Below are positions 12,101 through 27,100 of a DNA stretch of 64,000 nt, piece after piece. This stretch comes from Alviniconcha marisindica (taxonomy: Eukaryota > Mollusca > Gastropoda > Provannidae): contig JABMCL010002216.1 in NCBI GenBank assembly GCA_018857735.1, positions 449,501 to 513,500 of the forward strand, given 5' to 3'. Made by a program: the position numbers and the translations under genes. A model generated the notes under the pieces. The model had not been told where the DNA came from and made no database searches. It worked only from the letters and a program-made list of their open reading frames with translations. Every line of letters starts with the position of its first letter. The first letter of the stretch is position 1.

Positions 12101-15100
12101 CTGTTCATGAAAACAAATTCATCTACTGTTACATTCATGTTAATTTCAAGATTTTGCCCCGTAATATGTACCTAGAACTATAAAAAAAAAAACACATCTA
12201 ATAAACAAACAGCAAAACAACAAACCTTTAATAAAATGAAGGAAATAAAACCCTACTCCATGAAACAAAACAAAAACACACAAAAAAGCACCAAATACAT
12301 CAAAACAAAACAAAACAAAAAACCAGAATATATGATGAAAAACACAAAGGACCACAAAGGTGTTATCAAAACCATGTCTAAAGAGAAACAGAACTTTGAC
12401 TCTAAGGTTGTATAATGATGACTGTTATGAAACCAGCAAAAAAAAGAAAAAAAGAAATGCGAGTGCTATCAAAACCACAACCAAAAAAGCCCCAAACCCT
12501 GAGGTACAAAAATGAATACATAATTATGATAAGAGAAAAAGAAGAAAAACCCCACCCCACCCCCCCAAAAAAAAACATGAATGCAATCAAAACCATGACC
12601 AAACAGGAACTGAAAAATATTTAGGTGCAAATGATCCAAAAGAAGAGGTGGAATTCAACCCTGTTCCACATGTGTGTTTCGACTTGACAGAGAGTTACAC
12701 AAACTATATGGGGCAGGCGGACCACACCTTACAGCTACAGAAACAAAGAAGTGGAGGTGAAACACTTGTTGCCGGAAGCCAACAATCACAAAACCAGGCC
12801 GACAAAAAACCAAAGTCAAAGAAACATGAACCATTCATGGCACTATCAACGGAAATGCACAAGGGTTACAAGTGAACAATTTGCATCTCAGTTTATCCTG
12901 GGTGCCCATTTATAGGTGCCTGTATAGGAGAAGTCATTGTTCTTGATCAGTTCATCCGACTCAACAGGACCTCGACTGAAATCAGCAAGAACAGTTCACT
13001 TTACTGTCAGAAATCATGCCAGCGAAGAGAGGTTAGTTCAAAAGAGGGGTCTGGCAAGAGACACATAATAATATACAAAATTGTACAGCTGTCGCTTGTT
13101 TTCTTGTTGATTAATCACAGAAATTAGCCACAAAACACACTGTCAAACACACATTTAAAACAAAAAGGAGCAAACACTCGGTCAAATCACATTCAAAAAT
13201 GGGAAAAAAAATGTATCTTTCATAATTTCTCTCTCATGGTTTGAAAATTGATCAAAGTCACCAAAACTGGTATGAGTGTGCATAAAGTTCAGCCGAGTTT
13301 ACTTATTAAGGAGTTTCCAAGATCTCACATAGGTTAAACAGCACTGAGAAAAACACCAAAGTTAAATCTTTTGCCAGGGCAGAAATAAGCCATTATCTCC
13401 TTTAAATACACTCTCTGCTCCTAAAGCATTATGCTCAGAAACCTATCCATATATATATATATATATATGTATTATATAAAAATAATCATACCAAGTTTGA
13501 ATTTGACTGAGTAAGATTTTGTCAAGAAAAGGCAATGTTCTTCCTCATCTTTTTCATAATTACATTGTGCCTTTGACATCAGATCAAAGTCATTAAAACA
13601 GGCACAAATGTGTATGGCCACACAGTGGTTGCCATCAGGCAAAGCAATTAACTGATCATTAAAATTAAAGCAGTTTGTATCAACAAACTGATCATTAAAA
13701 TTATATATATATAAAAAAACTGATCATTAAAATTAAAAAACAAACTGAATTAAATTAATAATAAAAAACTAATCATTAAAATAAAAATAAAAACTGATCA
13801 TTAAAATGAAGGCAGTTTGTATCAACAATGCAGAAACAAATCACCCGACCAATCCCCACAATTTGTATGTAGTTAACAGGTAGAACTTAGATATAACTTA
13901 AAGGGGAATCACAGCAAAGCAGCATTCTCGCCTGAAAAAGCAGACAATGTGTAAACATTTCCATCTGTAGACTTTACTTGGCTGTTCTATTGCTGTTCGG
14001 ACAAAGCAAGCACTTTTTCTGCTTCAGATTCAAGCTGCTCAGGGTTCAGGGCCCAGCTATGTTGGTTCGTTCCTTACAAATGACGGACATGATTGGCTCA
14101 TGATGTATTTGATACTTTTGCCGCACATTCAAGGCCTTGTTCATGGTGTCAATGATACAGACTGTTGGGTTAAATACTCTTTTTTTTTAAAGAAAAGGCA
14201 GCGCTCATGGTTATGTTTTTGTAACATCAAAATGTTGATTTTTGACAAACGGGATGAGAAATGGAGACAGAAACAGGCTGAGTGTTTATTTTGTATTCCA
14301 TTCTCATTAATAGGGTTCATGATGCTTTCCTTGGTTTGGTTCCCCTTTTAGACACCTATAGATGGTAATCGTCTTGGACAGTACAGAAACAGTACCAAAA
14401 TATACAGAAAAAAGATGTCCACATTAGATAAAAACATGTCATATAAACAGTCCCCTAGAAAAGGCCATTGCTGAACTATTTTGCTGAATCTAAAAACAAC
14501 AACATCAGCTGTCTCTGTTCCAAAGACGCAAACACTACTACTATAGCTACAAAAAGCATCTGATGTTAGATTTTGTCCATGTGTATGACAACCCTACAAA
14601 GTCTGCTGTTGATCAAATATGATATTACCCAGAAAATACAACTACATAAAAGCATGGCAATGTCTCAAACATCATCCTTAACCTTCTCAAAGCCTTTTGG
14701 ACCATAGTATTTGCAATACATGCTCAAATTATAACTTGTTGATCATGCACAGAAGTTGTGTAAATCAAAATAAACAGGTAACACCACAGCTTGTTGCAGA
14801 AATCAGTTACGTTGATTTTAAACAGGGGTGCATGCACTCCTTCAGGCAGAATTCAAACTGAGCACAGACGATGTGCAATTAACACAGTGAGAAGACCACA
14901 GCAAAGGCACACCACATCAAGTCACAACAAAGCCCACCTTCATTTGGGTCAACAGGTGTGTTTTTTAATTTAAGTAACTCATCGCTATCACTTCTATTGT
15001 TCTTCTTTCTTTTTCTGTGGGGTGGGACAGTACCTGATGTTTTATCCTGAAATCTTTTAGACTGTTTCAAATGGACCCTGCTTTGTTTCCCGAAAAAACA

Positions 15101-18100
15101 CACAATGACAAACAAACAAAAACCATATGATGATTAAAATAAATAGACAGCAAAAACAAAAAGCAGATGGGTCCAGTTTACTATGAAGACAATGTAAGAA
15201 GAACTCACAGAAGGGAGGGAGGGAGGGGGAGAGGAGAGGGGTGGGGGGGAGAGAGAGAAAGAAAAGGGGGAGAGAGAGACAGGAAAAAACAACCCACAAG
15301 TGCAGACACTGCAAAACCAAATCAGACAACTGAAGTTACCAAACTGCTTCGCAAACAAACACAAAACAGACCATACTGGACCAACACACAAACGAGCGTG
15401 ATTTGTAAAACTTATGCTACAACCAGCAAGGCGAGAAAAGACGATGAAGACATACCTTCCATATTTATAGGGGATGGGCTTTGGCTTGTTCTTCTCAATG
15501 TGGTGAAGAAGCGGCGTGAAGATCCTCCAGGCCTCGTACAGCTCATCAGATCGCACAAAGTGGATCTGAGATCCCATAAATACATCCAGGATCAGGCGCT
15601 CATAGGCATCTGGCAGCTTGCAGTCCTGAAAAAAAAACACCAAAATGCAGGCTTCTGTGGTGCAGTCAAAACACACATACCCATCACACACACCAAGCAC
15701 ACGTCAATATTATGTGTATGCACATACATGCGTATCACAATACAGGCTGGATTCCATATTCATCCACCGCACACACAGCATGTCTACATCAATATGCACA
15801 CATACACAGGCTGTTCTACAACACTGAGCACCAGTAACTACCACTGAGGATGGCCCATATTAAACAAGTATTTTGAATCAGTCTTTTGTTGTAATGTCTC
15901 CTTTTCACTTGTATTGTATGCATACTGATGTGAGAGACATTGAAAAGCACACTGAATGACTGTGTTGAGTTATTAAGTGTTTGTATGTTGGGTGGGTGCT
16001 GCAAATTAATTTGAAAATGAATGCTTTTATTTGTAAAAAAAAAAATGCACGCATGTCAAGAATGTATCAGCATTGAAACTACCTTCAGACCATAAATGAA
16101 GTTGATTTGAAACTTGATGCTGGGTTTGGGTTTACAAAAGTCAAAATTAGAAAATATTCAACCACCTCAGGCAGCAGTACCATCATCAAAGTGTTTCCAA
16201 CTTAAACACACCAGAAACACACTTGGTCAGTACAACGCCTAAATACACTAAGTATTACTCTTCTTTTTTTAAATTATTGATCCCACATGTCATTGTGTGG
16301 CATTTGTCTGCAACAAAACCAGAACTCTAAATATTAAGCTGGATATTAATAGTTATGAATCCCAGTTATTTGCATGACTAGCTTTCTGGTTTTAGGTATG
16401 GTGTATCAATTTGTTTATTTCTGAATTACTTACAAGTGAAACAGGACACAGGGCTATTTTGTTGGTCAAATTAGACCATGTGCATCAGCAGAATGCCACT
16501 ATCCATCAGCTGACCATGCGCTATGCTGAGGGTGTACGGGGTGATCTGGTTTGTAAAGTCCATTCATAACCATTTGTGGCATAGGTGACCTAGTGGAAAT
16601 ATGGTGGATTGTACTCTGTCGAATAAAGATACGTCTATGCATCTGTATGCAGCATTTTTGCGATGATTTTGTTCTGCATCCATTCTTCTTTGTCTTTAAA
16701 CATGTTACATCACTCAGTCCATTTTGACAGCCCACTAGTTTTGCTCAGAAACTGCTGAAGTGAAGTCGAAAAATGTGTTAGCCATTTTGGATTTTGGTGA
16801 CAGCTATCTACACAACTTTGGAGAATGACCTACATATGCTATGCACACCACAATACAGGCTGGGTTCCATATTCATACATCAAGTACCCTCACTTTGTAC
16901 CTACTGTTGTAGCTACACACACACATATCACAATACAGGCTGGGTTCCATATTCATACATCAAGTGGCCTCACTTTGTACCTACTACTGTAGCAATGCAC
17001 ACCACAATACAGGCTGGGTTCCATATTCATCCATCAAGTACCCTCACTTTGTACCTACTGCTGTAGCTATTCACACCATAATACAGGCTGGGTTCCATAT
17101 TCATCCATCAAGTACCCTTACTTTGTACCTACTGTTGTAGCTACACACATACATATCACAATACAGGCTGGGTTCCATATTCATAAGTGGCCTCACCTTG
17201 TACCTACTGTTGTAACTGAGATCCAGCTCAGTCTCGTGTGTGTCAAAGGTCATGCCAGGCGTCTTGGTCATCATTTTGAGGTAGACGGCTTCATCCGGCT
17301 GCACCCTGATAACCAGCTCATTACGCTTCACCTCACCCACCGGGAAGATGTCACCGGCCACGTCCCGGAACTGCAGCCTCACTTCTGCTTTGCGTTCGTT
17401 TAGAGCTGAGAAGGAAAAAAATCATGGTGAATCCACATGCACACCAGCAGTAAAACAAGACTGAGAGTCACCACTGACTGTGAATTTCATCTTGAAATGG
17501 TTCAGGGCAAATGTTTAGTTGTTGACCTGCATTCAGAATGTGACTATCCACATTTTCATCAAGACTGATCATCAGACTCTATGACCTTGAAAATGGAACA
17601 TGGTCACAAAACCTCAAATGAACAGGTAAAGCTCAAGAGACTGTCCTTAGGCAAAACTTGAAACTATCATTTAAAGAACCAATGTCAAAAATGTTAACAG
17701 ACATCAGATTCTGTAACATCAGTTTCGAGGAAAGTTCACAAATCTGTTTCTGAAAAACAGCCCCCAAAAGTACTAAAATACAGTTCTGTACATTTTTCTC
17801 TTCTTGAGAAGAATGAACCCTGCCCATCTGAATTAAAACTTATATCTACAGAAGGACAACATGTTTTATGCTACCAATGAAAAATGGTGAGGGTCACTGA
17901 AATGGGTATGAATGGATACATTTTCAATGAAAAAGGTCAGGGTCACTGAAATGGGTATGAATGGATACATTTTCAATGAAAAAGGTCAGGGTCACTGAAA
18001 TGGGTATGAATGGACACGCTGCCAATGAAAAAAGGTCAGGGTTACTGAAATTGGTATGAATGGAGACACTGCCAATGAAAAATGATCAGGGTTACTGAAA

Positions 18101-21100
18101 TTGGTATGAATGGAGACACTGCCAATGAAAAAAGATCAGGGTCACTGAAACTGGTATCAATGGATACATTTCAACAATTGAAAACCTCTTGCAACCAAGA
18201 GAATTCCAATGCAACAGCTTTTACAGCAGGAGTTCAGCTCTGCTGACCATTACTCTGCCGACCATTTACACAGACCCTTGTGATTTTTAATGTAAATTTA
18301 AAAATAAAAAAACCTTTAAAAAATAATAATGGTATAATGAAAAAAGAATGCCTAACCTTTGCCACAGCGAAGAATGAAAGGTACGCCATCCCATCTTTCA
18401 TTCTGAACAAACAGCACAGCAGTGGCAAAAGTGGGGGTCACAGAATCTGAAAATTCAGACCAAGGTAACTGGTTAATTAATCTGCATGTTCAGTGCTCAC
18501 ACATACTGTTGAAGACTACAAGTACCAAGAGCTCAGTGAAAACGAAGACACATGGTTTCAATGTAATTTCACTCTGTGCACATAAATAAGCATGTAACTG
18601 CATGCACACACACAAACGTGCTTGACTTTTATTTCAAAGTCTTTCATTCCCTTGCTTTATTTTGTTAATTTCATTTACTTTATTACTCCCTGGTAGTGTC
18701 ACCTTCAAGATAAGGTTACAGCCACCGCAAGAACAGCCCCACCAAAACAGGAAGTGTTTTAGGGTTTAATTACTGTGGTGTGATGGGGATTATGCGTTTA
18801 ACTTTACCAAGGCCGCCCAGGAACTTCCCCAACTCGCCTCTATTTCATTCCCTTGCTTTATTTTGTTAATTTCATTTGCTTTATTACTCCCTGGTGGCGT
18901 CACCTTCAAGATAAGGTTACAGCCGCCGCAAGAACAGCCCCACCAAAACAGGAAGTGTTTTAGGGTTTAATTACTGTGGTGTGATGGGGATTATGCGTTT
19001 AACTTTGCCAAGGCCGCCCAGGAACTTCCCCAACTCGCCTCTATTTCCAACTGCCTAGGGATCTTTCACATGCACAGCCAAATGCTTGCAGGTCTGGCAT
19101 GCTTTTTGTCCCCATTCTAAGAACTACATACTCAGTCCACTAACCATGCCAGACTATAAAAAAAAATAAAAAAAAACCCAAAGTACATACTACTGAGTCC
19201 CCATCACACACTTGCACAACATGCACACGCACACAACTACACAAACACATGCTTGTGTACACACACACACTAACCATTTGGCACAGTGGGGTCATCAAGG
19301 TAACCCATCTTCTCATCCCCTTCCCCATCAGGGTTTCCTACGTACTGTCCCAGCACAATGTTGGAGGTGTCTGGAGGCTGGATGCTCTTCAACACTTTCA
19401 CCTGCAATGGGGGGGAAAAACACAGCTTTAAAAGAATCTACTCCTATGCCTATGGCCACGTAAGGCAGGGTGGAATGGGAATACAGTCGGATATAACACT
19501 GACAAACACAAGTGGGATATAATATTGATGAATACAAATAAAACAGAAACAGCTGCACCTGCTTCCAACACACAGATGCTGCTGGTGTCGGCACGTGAGA
19601 AAAAGTGATACCGACCTATGATCCACACTTTAAACTCCGGGCATTTTGCTACACAAGGTTGCTTGACATAAAGGTATGGTTCTCATGAAACACGAGCATT
19701 TTTCAGCAGGTCTTCTTGTGACTGCTCAACAAGTTCTGATGAAATGGCATAGGTAATGGGTTCCAGATTAAATTTACAAAAGTAGAGAAAAATAAACGTA
19801 CTGGTTACTTTATAAATTTAAACTATTTCAGCTGAGTAACTTCTAGGTTGCTCAAACATGACTGCCACTTCCAGTAGGTAGCAAGTTAGGGTCCCCACTA
19901 GCACTGTGGGTGTAATAAGATACATGTTACAAAGAAAACACAGTAAATAGAAGAACGTCTTTTTCAGAAGAAAATCTCTCTTTTTACACAAAGTGAGTCA
20001 AAATTTCATGCTGAAGTTGTTTATTCTCTTATCAGGCAAATTTCTGTCAAAGAAAGTAATTTTAATGGACCAAGCCACTTTCTGTCAAGAAGGTTCAACA
20101 GCATATCTAAAAATCCTAAAATCATCTAGAAAATATCTTTTTTTTCTCCAGACATACAAATTACACTGACAACGAAAGACTGATGTGCTGCTGGCAGCTG
20201 TTCTGAAGAAAAAGATCAAGAATTGCAAGTGGGAATTAACGCGCACCTTTTCATTACGAATGTCCTCAGACGCAGTGGTTGGAGGCTTTTCCATGGCAAC
20301 AAGTGTCAGGATCTGTAGCAGATGATTCTGCATCACGTCTCTGAAACAGCAAATAGTTGTCTGTTGTACTGGCCAAAGAAATGGCCACATGACCTACTGA
20401 AGATAAACTACATCCATATCCAGCCTATGTTAATTACCCCATGTATATCCTTCTCCAGCTCATAGTATCCCCTGATCCCAAAACTAGTAGCATACCCTTC
20501 TCCAGCTTATGTTATCCCCTGATCCCAAAACCAACAGTTTATCCTTCTCTGGCCTACATTATCCCCTGATCCCCAAACCAGCAGTTTATCCTTCTCCGGC
20601 CTGCATTATCCCCTGATCCCAAAACCAATAGCGTACCCTTCTCCAGCTTATGTTATCCCCTGATCCCAAAACCAACAGTTTATCCTTCTCCGGCCTACAT
20701 CATCCCCTGATCCCAAAACCAACAGTTTATCCTTCTCCAGCCTACATCATCCCCTGATCCCAAAACCAACAGTTTATCCTTCTCCGGCCTACATTACTCC
20801 CTGATCCCAAAACCAACAGCATACTCTTCTCCAGCTTATGTTATCCCCTGATCCCAAAACCAACAGTTTATCTTTCTCCAGCCTACATTATCCCCTGATA
20901 ATAATAATGACTCTTATATAGCGCTATACCCCGTAAACATTTACAAGCTCGCGGCGTTTTGATCCCAAAACAGCTTATCCTTCTCCAGCCTACATTCCCC
21001 CCCCCAAAACCAACAGTTTATCTTTCTCCAGCCTACATTATCCCCTGATCCCAAAACCAAGTCTATCCTTCTCCAGCCTATATATATTAATTATTATCCG

Positions 21101-24100
21101 CTGATCAAAAACCAACAGTCTCTCCTTCTCCAGCTTATATTATCACCTGATCCCAAAACTAACGGCGTACCCTTCTCCAGTTATAACTATCACCCTTTGC
21201 TTCAGGTTAGTTATATTTGACCTGAGGATGACTCCCATAAACCAACAGATCCACCCTTTTGTTTTAGGTAGGTAATCTTACCTGATGATTCCATAGTTGT
21301 CAAAGTAGCCACCACGTCCCTGGGTGCCAAATGGTTCCTTGAAACTGATGACAACGCTGGCTATGTTGTCTCGGTTCCAGATTGTCGAAAACATCCTGTT
21401 GCCAAACCTACAAATCAAAGAGAATGACCACACAATTACCCACAACCACTGCTGACACTTTTGTGAGTGAGTGAGTAGAGCCAGGTTGACAGAAATGGGT
21501 GAAGTCAATACTTTAACACAAAAATACCAAAAGATCCAAATTTGGCCATCACTATCATGAAAAGTAAGGAGATCATGATCACACTGAGATGTATCACTTC
21601 AAAAGCTTCACATCTGCCCAAAATCTGTAATTAAGGGCAATGCATTAAAACGTGCATGAACATTCTGTTGTTCCATTACCCCAAGTCACCGTACTGGCTG
21701 ACTGGGCATAAAACACCAAGTTATTTAATCAATGGCCTGATCAACCATAAGCTATAAGAGGTGCACACAAACTGATCTGGAACAAAATGTTTTTCTCTTT
21801 TTGTTACTTGCTTTCTGTTGTTGTTTTCTTCTGGTGGGGGGTTGAGGGTGTTGGCACTGGCATGCAAAGTATACTTCACAGACGTTTGGGTCAATGTTGC
21901 TATGGGCAAGGAGTAAACTGTGAACCGCGGAGTAATTTGCAAATTTGACAATGAAATTCCCAAAGTTTGTGGGCATACAATTATCTGAGTTCAGGGCAAA
22001 AATTCAACCTTCTAGCTGTCAGATAGGCCTAGCCACTTGCAATATATGTAGCAAATTACGCATTATCATCATTCACCTGAGCACCGTAATATAATAATCA
22101 GCAAATCTGACAAATGAAATTCCCAAAGTTTGTGGGCATACAGTTATTTGTGTTCAGGGCAAAAATTCAACCTTCTAGCTGTCAGGTAGGCCTAGCCACT
22201 CTGCAATGTATGTAATAAATTACGCATTATCATCATTTACCTGAGCGCCATGAGAAAATAATCTGCAAATTTGACAGTGAAATTCCCAAAGTTTGTGGGC
22301 GTACAGTTATTTGTGTTCAAGACAAAAATTTAACCTTCTAGCTGTCAGGTAGGCCTAGCCACTCTGCAATGTATGTAGTAAATTATGCATTATCATCACT
22401 TACATGAGCACCAAGAGATAATAAGATCTGCAAATTTGACAATGAAATTCCCAAAGTTTGTGGGAGTACAGATATTTGTGTTCAGGGCAAAAATTCAACC
22501 CTTTAGCTTTCTGGTAAACCTACCCACTCTGCAATGTATGTAGTAAATTACGCATTATCATCATTTACCTGAGCACCATGAGATTCTGAACCATCTCTTT
22601 GCCAAGGTAGTGATCAATGCGGTAGATCTCCTCTTCTTTGAACAAGTTGGACAGGTGGGTGGTCAGGTCATTGGAGGATTCCAAGTCACGTCCAAAAGGT
22701 TTCTCCACAATCAGCCGAGTCCATCTGCCACTGAGTAAAGAATGGACGACAAGCTCTCAGTTACTCAATGCAAAGACAAACTCCGTTTTTAAAACATGTT
22801 CACACTAAAGCGTCAACTGCTTTTAGGCACAGTCACTGCTTTCAAATTGGTTCAATGTCTGCACTGCCTTGTCAATAATGATGAGTGCTCATTAACATTA
22901 TAATTATCTATTGCGTTCTGTTTCTACTTGAAGTCCATGTCTTCTCATGCCAGTTTCTTCCATTCTTCTGGCTTTATGCTCTCAAAACAATCAAATCACA
23001 AGTAGAAATTGGACACACCGATCACAACACTCATCAGTTTATGCAGAATGAGACAAAGAATGAAAAAGAGAGAGGGAGACAGACAAGACAGATAGAAGAG
23101 CAAGAAGGCAGACAGATGGACAGAAGAGCACACTGAGAATGAGAGTTACATCTGTCTGAGGAGGCACACATTGCAATCACAAATAAAGAGGAGCCACAAT
23201 TCAACAGCAATAGAATCACACTGATATCAGATCACAGTGACTGAGCCGCTACTGACAGAGAGCACTGTAAGAGCCAGCAGGACAGAAGCCCTCAATGATC
23301 TTCCTTGAAAGGACGAGAAAGAGTCACTGTCAGACAAATGCTGGAACTGTTTCAAAGGCAATGTTTCGGAAGCATCTGTGAGGCAGGGAGGGTGGAATGC
23401 ACTTATGGGCTTTTGCGAGCAAACAGATACTATCCTGAACTGAACTGTAGCAGCCAAAGTCAGCAGCACAGAGACTGCTCAAGAAGAATGCACACCCTGC
23501 AAGCGATGCACTCACTTTGCAGCCATGCACACAGCCCTGATGTTCAGCGTCACAGCCTCGTAGACGGACGGCGGCAGAGCGAGGTAGAAGAGACGGTTAC
23601 AGCTGCCCTTGGTCAAAATGGCCTTGTTGAGGTGACCGAACCCTTCAGTTTTGTCGTAGGTCCCAGCTACGTACTCGTTTAGCTTGAAGAACTCCTTCAG
23701 CTGCTCCTCCTGCCCAGGCTTCACCTGCAACCACAGCGTTTGACTTGACATGGCAAGGCTGTTCAAGGTCACCAAGACTGCCCGCAGGCTGATTGGCAGA
23801 CCTGTCCTGGACCTCCAGACATACTTCGAGGCAAAAGCAGTCAAATGCCCGGAGGACACCGAGTGTGACCCCTCTCACCTGCTGTGTGAAGAACTGCAGG
23901 CCTGTGATTCTGCAAGATCCAGCAGACTGGTCAGTTTTTGGACCAAGGCAAGCCGGTTCCATTTGTCATTTCTTCTTGTCGCTGTCTGTGTTAACTCTGT
24001 GAGGAAGTGTTGGGGACTAGGCCAGACCTACAACTGTTTTGCTTTATTCCTCTCTAAATCTAATTAATCATAATTCACCTGTTCACCATTCCTGAATGAG

Positions 24101-27100
24101 CTGCTAGTAGACTGTATGAATGACTGAGTGAAACTTTGTTTTAAGATATTGTGTATATTTACGTATCATGCTGTAATTTTGTCCAGTCAATAAGCAAATT
24201 TCTATATATATCTACACACATAGACAGCAAAAAATCTGTATTCTGTATTGTCTGTTCTGTCAGGTTTGTACTAATGTGGTAGTAGGTGGTGGGAGGGACA
24301 TACTCAGGGTAGGTTTGCTCAGTTTTTAATTTTGTGCTTTAAAAAATCAACAATTGCATACAGTTCATTTCTATACACAGAGCATCAACTCTCTTGTACT
24401 CAGTTGCTTTACAAGCATTTGGCCTCATTCCTTTTGCATGCATACACATAAATTTGTACTTTAAGTACTCGTACAATATTCAAACATAAGAGGGAGTTTA
24501 AAGCAGTTTTCACCCCAGTGCTTCAATTCCACAGCTGCTGGAGCATATTCATTCCCATGTTTTAACATGTATCTCCCATGCCTCAAGGCATTTTTTTGTG
24601 GAAAGATCCATATCTCTGACCCTGTCACAAAAGGGTACGATTCATGCCTTAGGCCACATACCATGGACATGAACATGGGCAGTTATTATAATGCGAAAAA
24701 TATCTTGAGCCAAAGAATAAGGAAGGACATGAAAATGGGCAGTTATTATAACGCGAAAAAAATCTTGAGCCAAAGAATAAGGAAGGATGGATGGCAACCC
24801 AAAGATCTGCTGTTGGAAATTTGAAAATAGCTGGGATATGTTTGGGATATAATATATATGCACGCCTCTCACACCCTCCCCATCTTGTCCTACTTGGAGT
24901 TGTCACCACACACACTCACACAAAGTTGAGATGCACACCCACCCACTGCACTCAAGAGACACATGCACATCTTTCACGCCCCCTCACCTTGTCCTACTGG
25001 ATGCCCCCCCCCCCTCCCCCCCCACACACACATGAAATGTGCATGCACATACAATGTGCACCCCCCCACAATAAACATACAATTACACACACACATTGCA
25101 CCCCCCTCCAAATGCACACATACACACGCACAAACACACACCTTCATGTGCGGTACAACATTTTTCTTGATGTCCTCCATCGAAAGTTTGCTGCGGGCAT
25201 AGCCAATGAAGAAAGTTTTGGGTGGCAACAGTCCATCTCGATACAGCCACCTGCAAATTGATCAGAATGAATATTGTCCCATAAGTGACTTGTATAAGTT
25301 GTAAGCATAATTGTTTGTAACAACTTAAAACCAGTGGCACTTTCACATAAATTTGGGGCCAAGACTTTTTAGTCTCCGGAACTCTCCTTACCACCTGTAA
25401 CCACAGAATGAAATTTGCAGGTTACTGAAAACTGATTATTATATTTATAATTACAGAGCATCAATTTTGCTCACACAGTCTCAAAACATTTGAGTTGATT
25501 TGCACTGGATACACATCTAGTGCCTTTGTAACCAAAACAAAACTGTTCAACACATACTGAATAAACCAAAGACAGTTACGATGAAAGACTTACCACAGTG
25601 TAGGGTAGATCTTCTTCTTTGCCAAGTCACCCTAAAAAAAAGCAAAATACAGGTATGTGAACAAAATGATAATAAAACATATTGTATATTGTGATGTATG
25701 GGTTTTCAGATATTATAACATTGAAAACCAGGGTACAATGTACATTCCTTTGAAGACCAACACTGATCGTACCTAACAGCTACTAATTAATAACACTTAT
25801 CACATGTATATATATATATATATATATCTAACTGGTTTTCAGTTAGTGACACTGCTCACATCTAACTTGGTTATGAATAACTGATTTACACTTCAATATT
25901 CAGACAAGAACCAGCACATGAGTGGAACCCTCGGGGGTTATAATCACAGTAAATAATATTCAATCGATCGATCAATCAATGGTCTTTATTGCCAAATGTC
26001 AAATAAAAATGCACATAGATGATAGAATGAGGAATGGTGGTGACAGCACTCAAAACAGCTTGCCGTAACTGTCAGAAATGCACCAATGTCAAATTACATG
26101 ACAACTTTAAAAATTAGAAAGATAATCAAACTGGTAAGATACTTTTTTGTGTGGAGTATACTACAATTTGATGTTTCCCTGCACGGACAGATTATTTTGT
26201 GACCCAATCCAACATCGGCAGATTATTTTGTGACCCAATCCAATAACAAAACAGTGAAAGCCAATGCATCAATTTGGGCATTGAGATTTATTAATATCAC
26301 TGTGAACAGAAAGTATTATCAATGAATCGTGATTTGATTCAAGTGCTGAGATTGTGCATGGGCCAACCAAAGTAAATAATGGCCATTCTGAAGTGGACGG
26401 TGTTGACACAGCTTTACTAAGAACATATTTTGTATAACTTGATCTGCGTGTTATTGTTAAAGTCAGTTACACTTACAGGCAAAGAAAATTATATATATAT
26501 ATGACTAAGTGCCAAAAGGTGGGTCTGCAATGGGTGACTTGGTTGTGCTGAGAATAAAAGATGTTTAAACAAATATTTTGTCATTAGTGTGGGTTGAATG
26601 TGTGTGAAAATGAACAAGGATATAGCTGAAATAATAGCAGCAGAAATTTTGAAGCGGTTTGGGAAATATGTCCGTTAAAGTGTGATTTTACTGCTGAAAT
26701 TCAACCACGAAAAGCGGACAGTGCACAGAGCCCGTCTCTGTCGGCGTGGTTTGGTAAAGAAAACAAGGAAAAGTTATATTTATCACATCTGTTATGTTCG
26801 CGAAAGATCGTTTTACAAGATCCATGCATCAGAAAAACTTCCAACAAATTATGCTTTTGCAAAAAGCGTATCGAACTTTATTTGATCGGACGTCATCTGT
26901 GTCGTAATACGAAACGCGAACTTTCGACAACAGACTGAAAACAACTCTGACCCTTGACATGAGCGGAAGTGACGTCATATGCACATCAGACTCGCGGTCA
27001 ATCACTCAGCAGCTTTGAAAAGATTTAACCAAACAACTTTTGTTACATTAACAAAATTTGCCGCTCCTCAAATATTGTCGTAAGATATGACGTCCGACTA

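Noticed and set aside
12648..12875. Plus-strand 75-codon frame next to G6PD exon A
   Set aside because: There is no domain, no splice context and no similarity recognised; it lies in the probable 3' UTR of the proximal G6PD isoform.
15167..15847. 226-codon plus-strand frame with Arg/Glu/Gly-rich start
   Set aside because: It crosses GA-rich low-complexity DNA and is antisense to G6PD exon 11.
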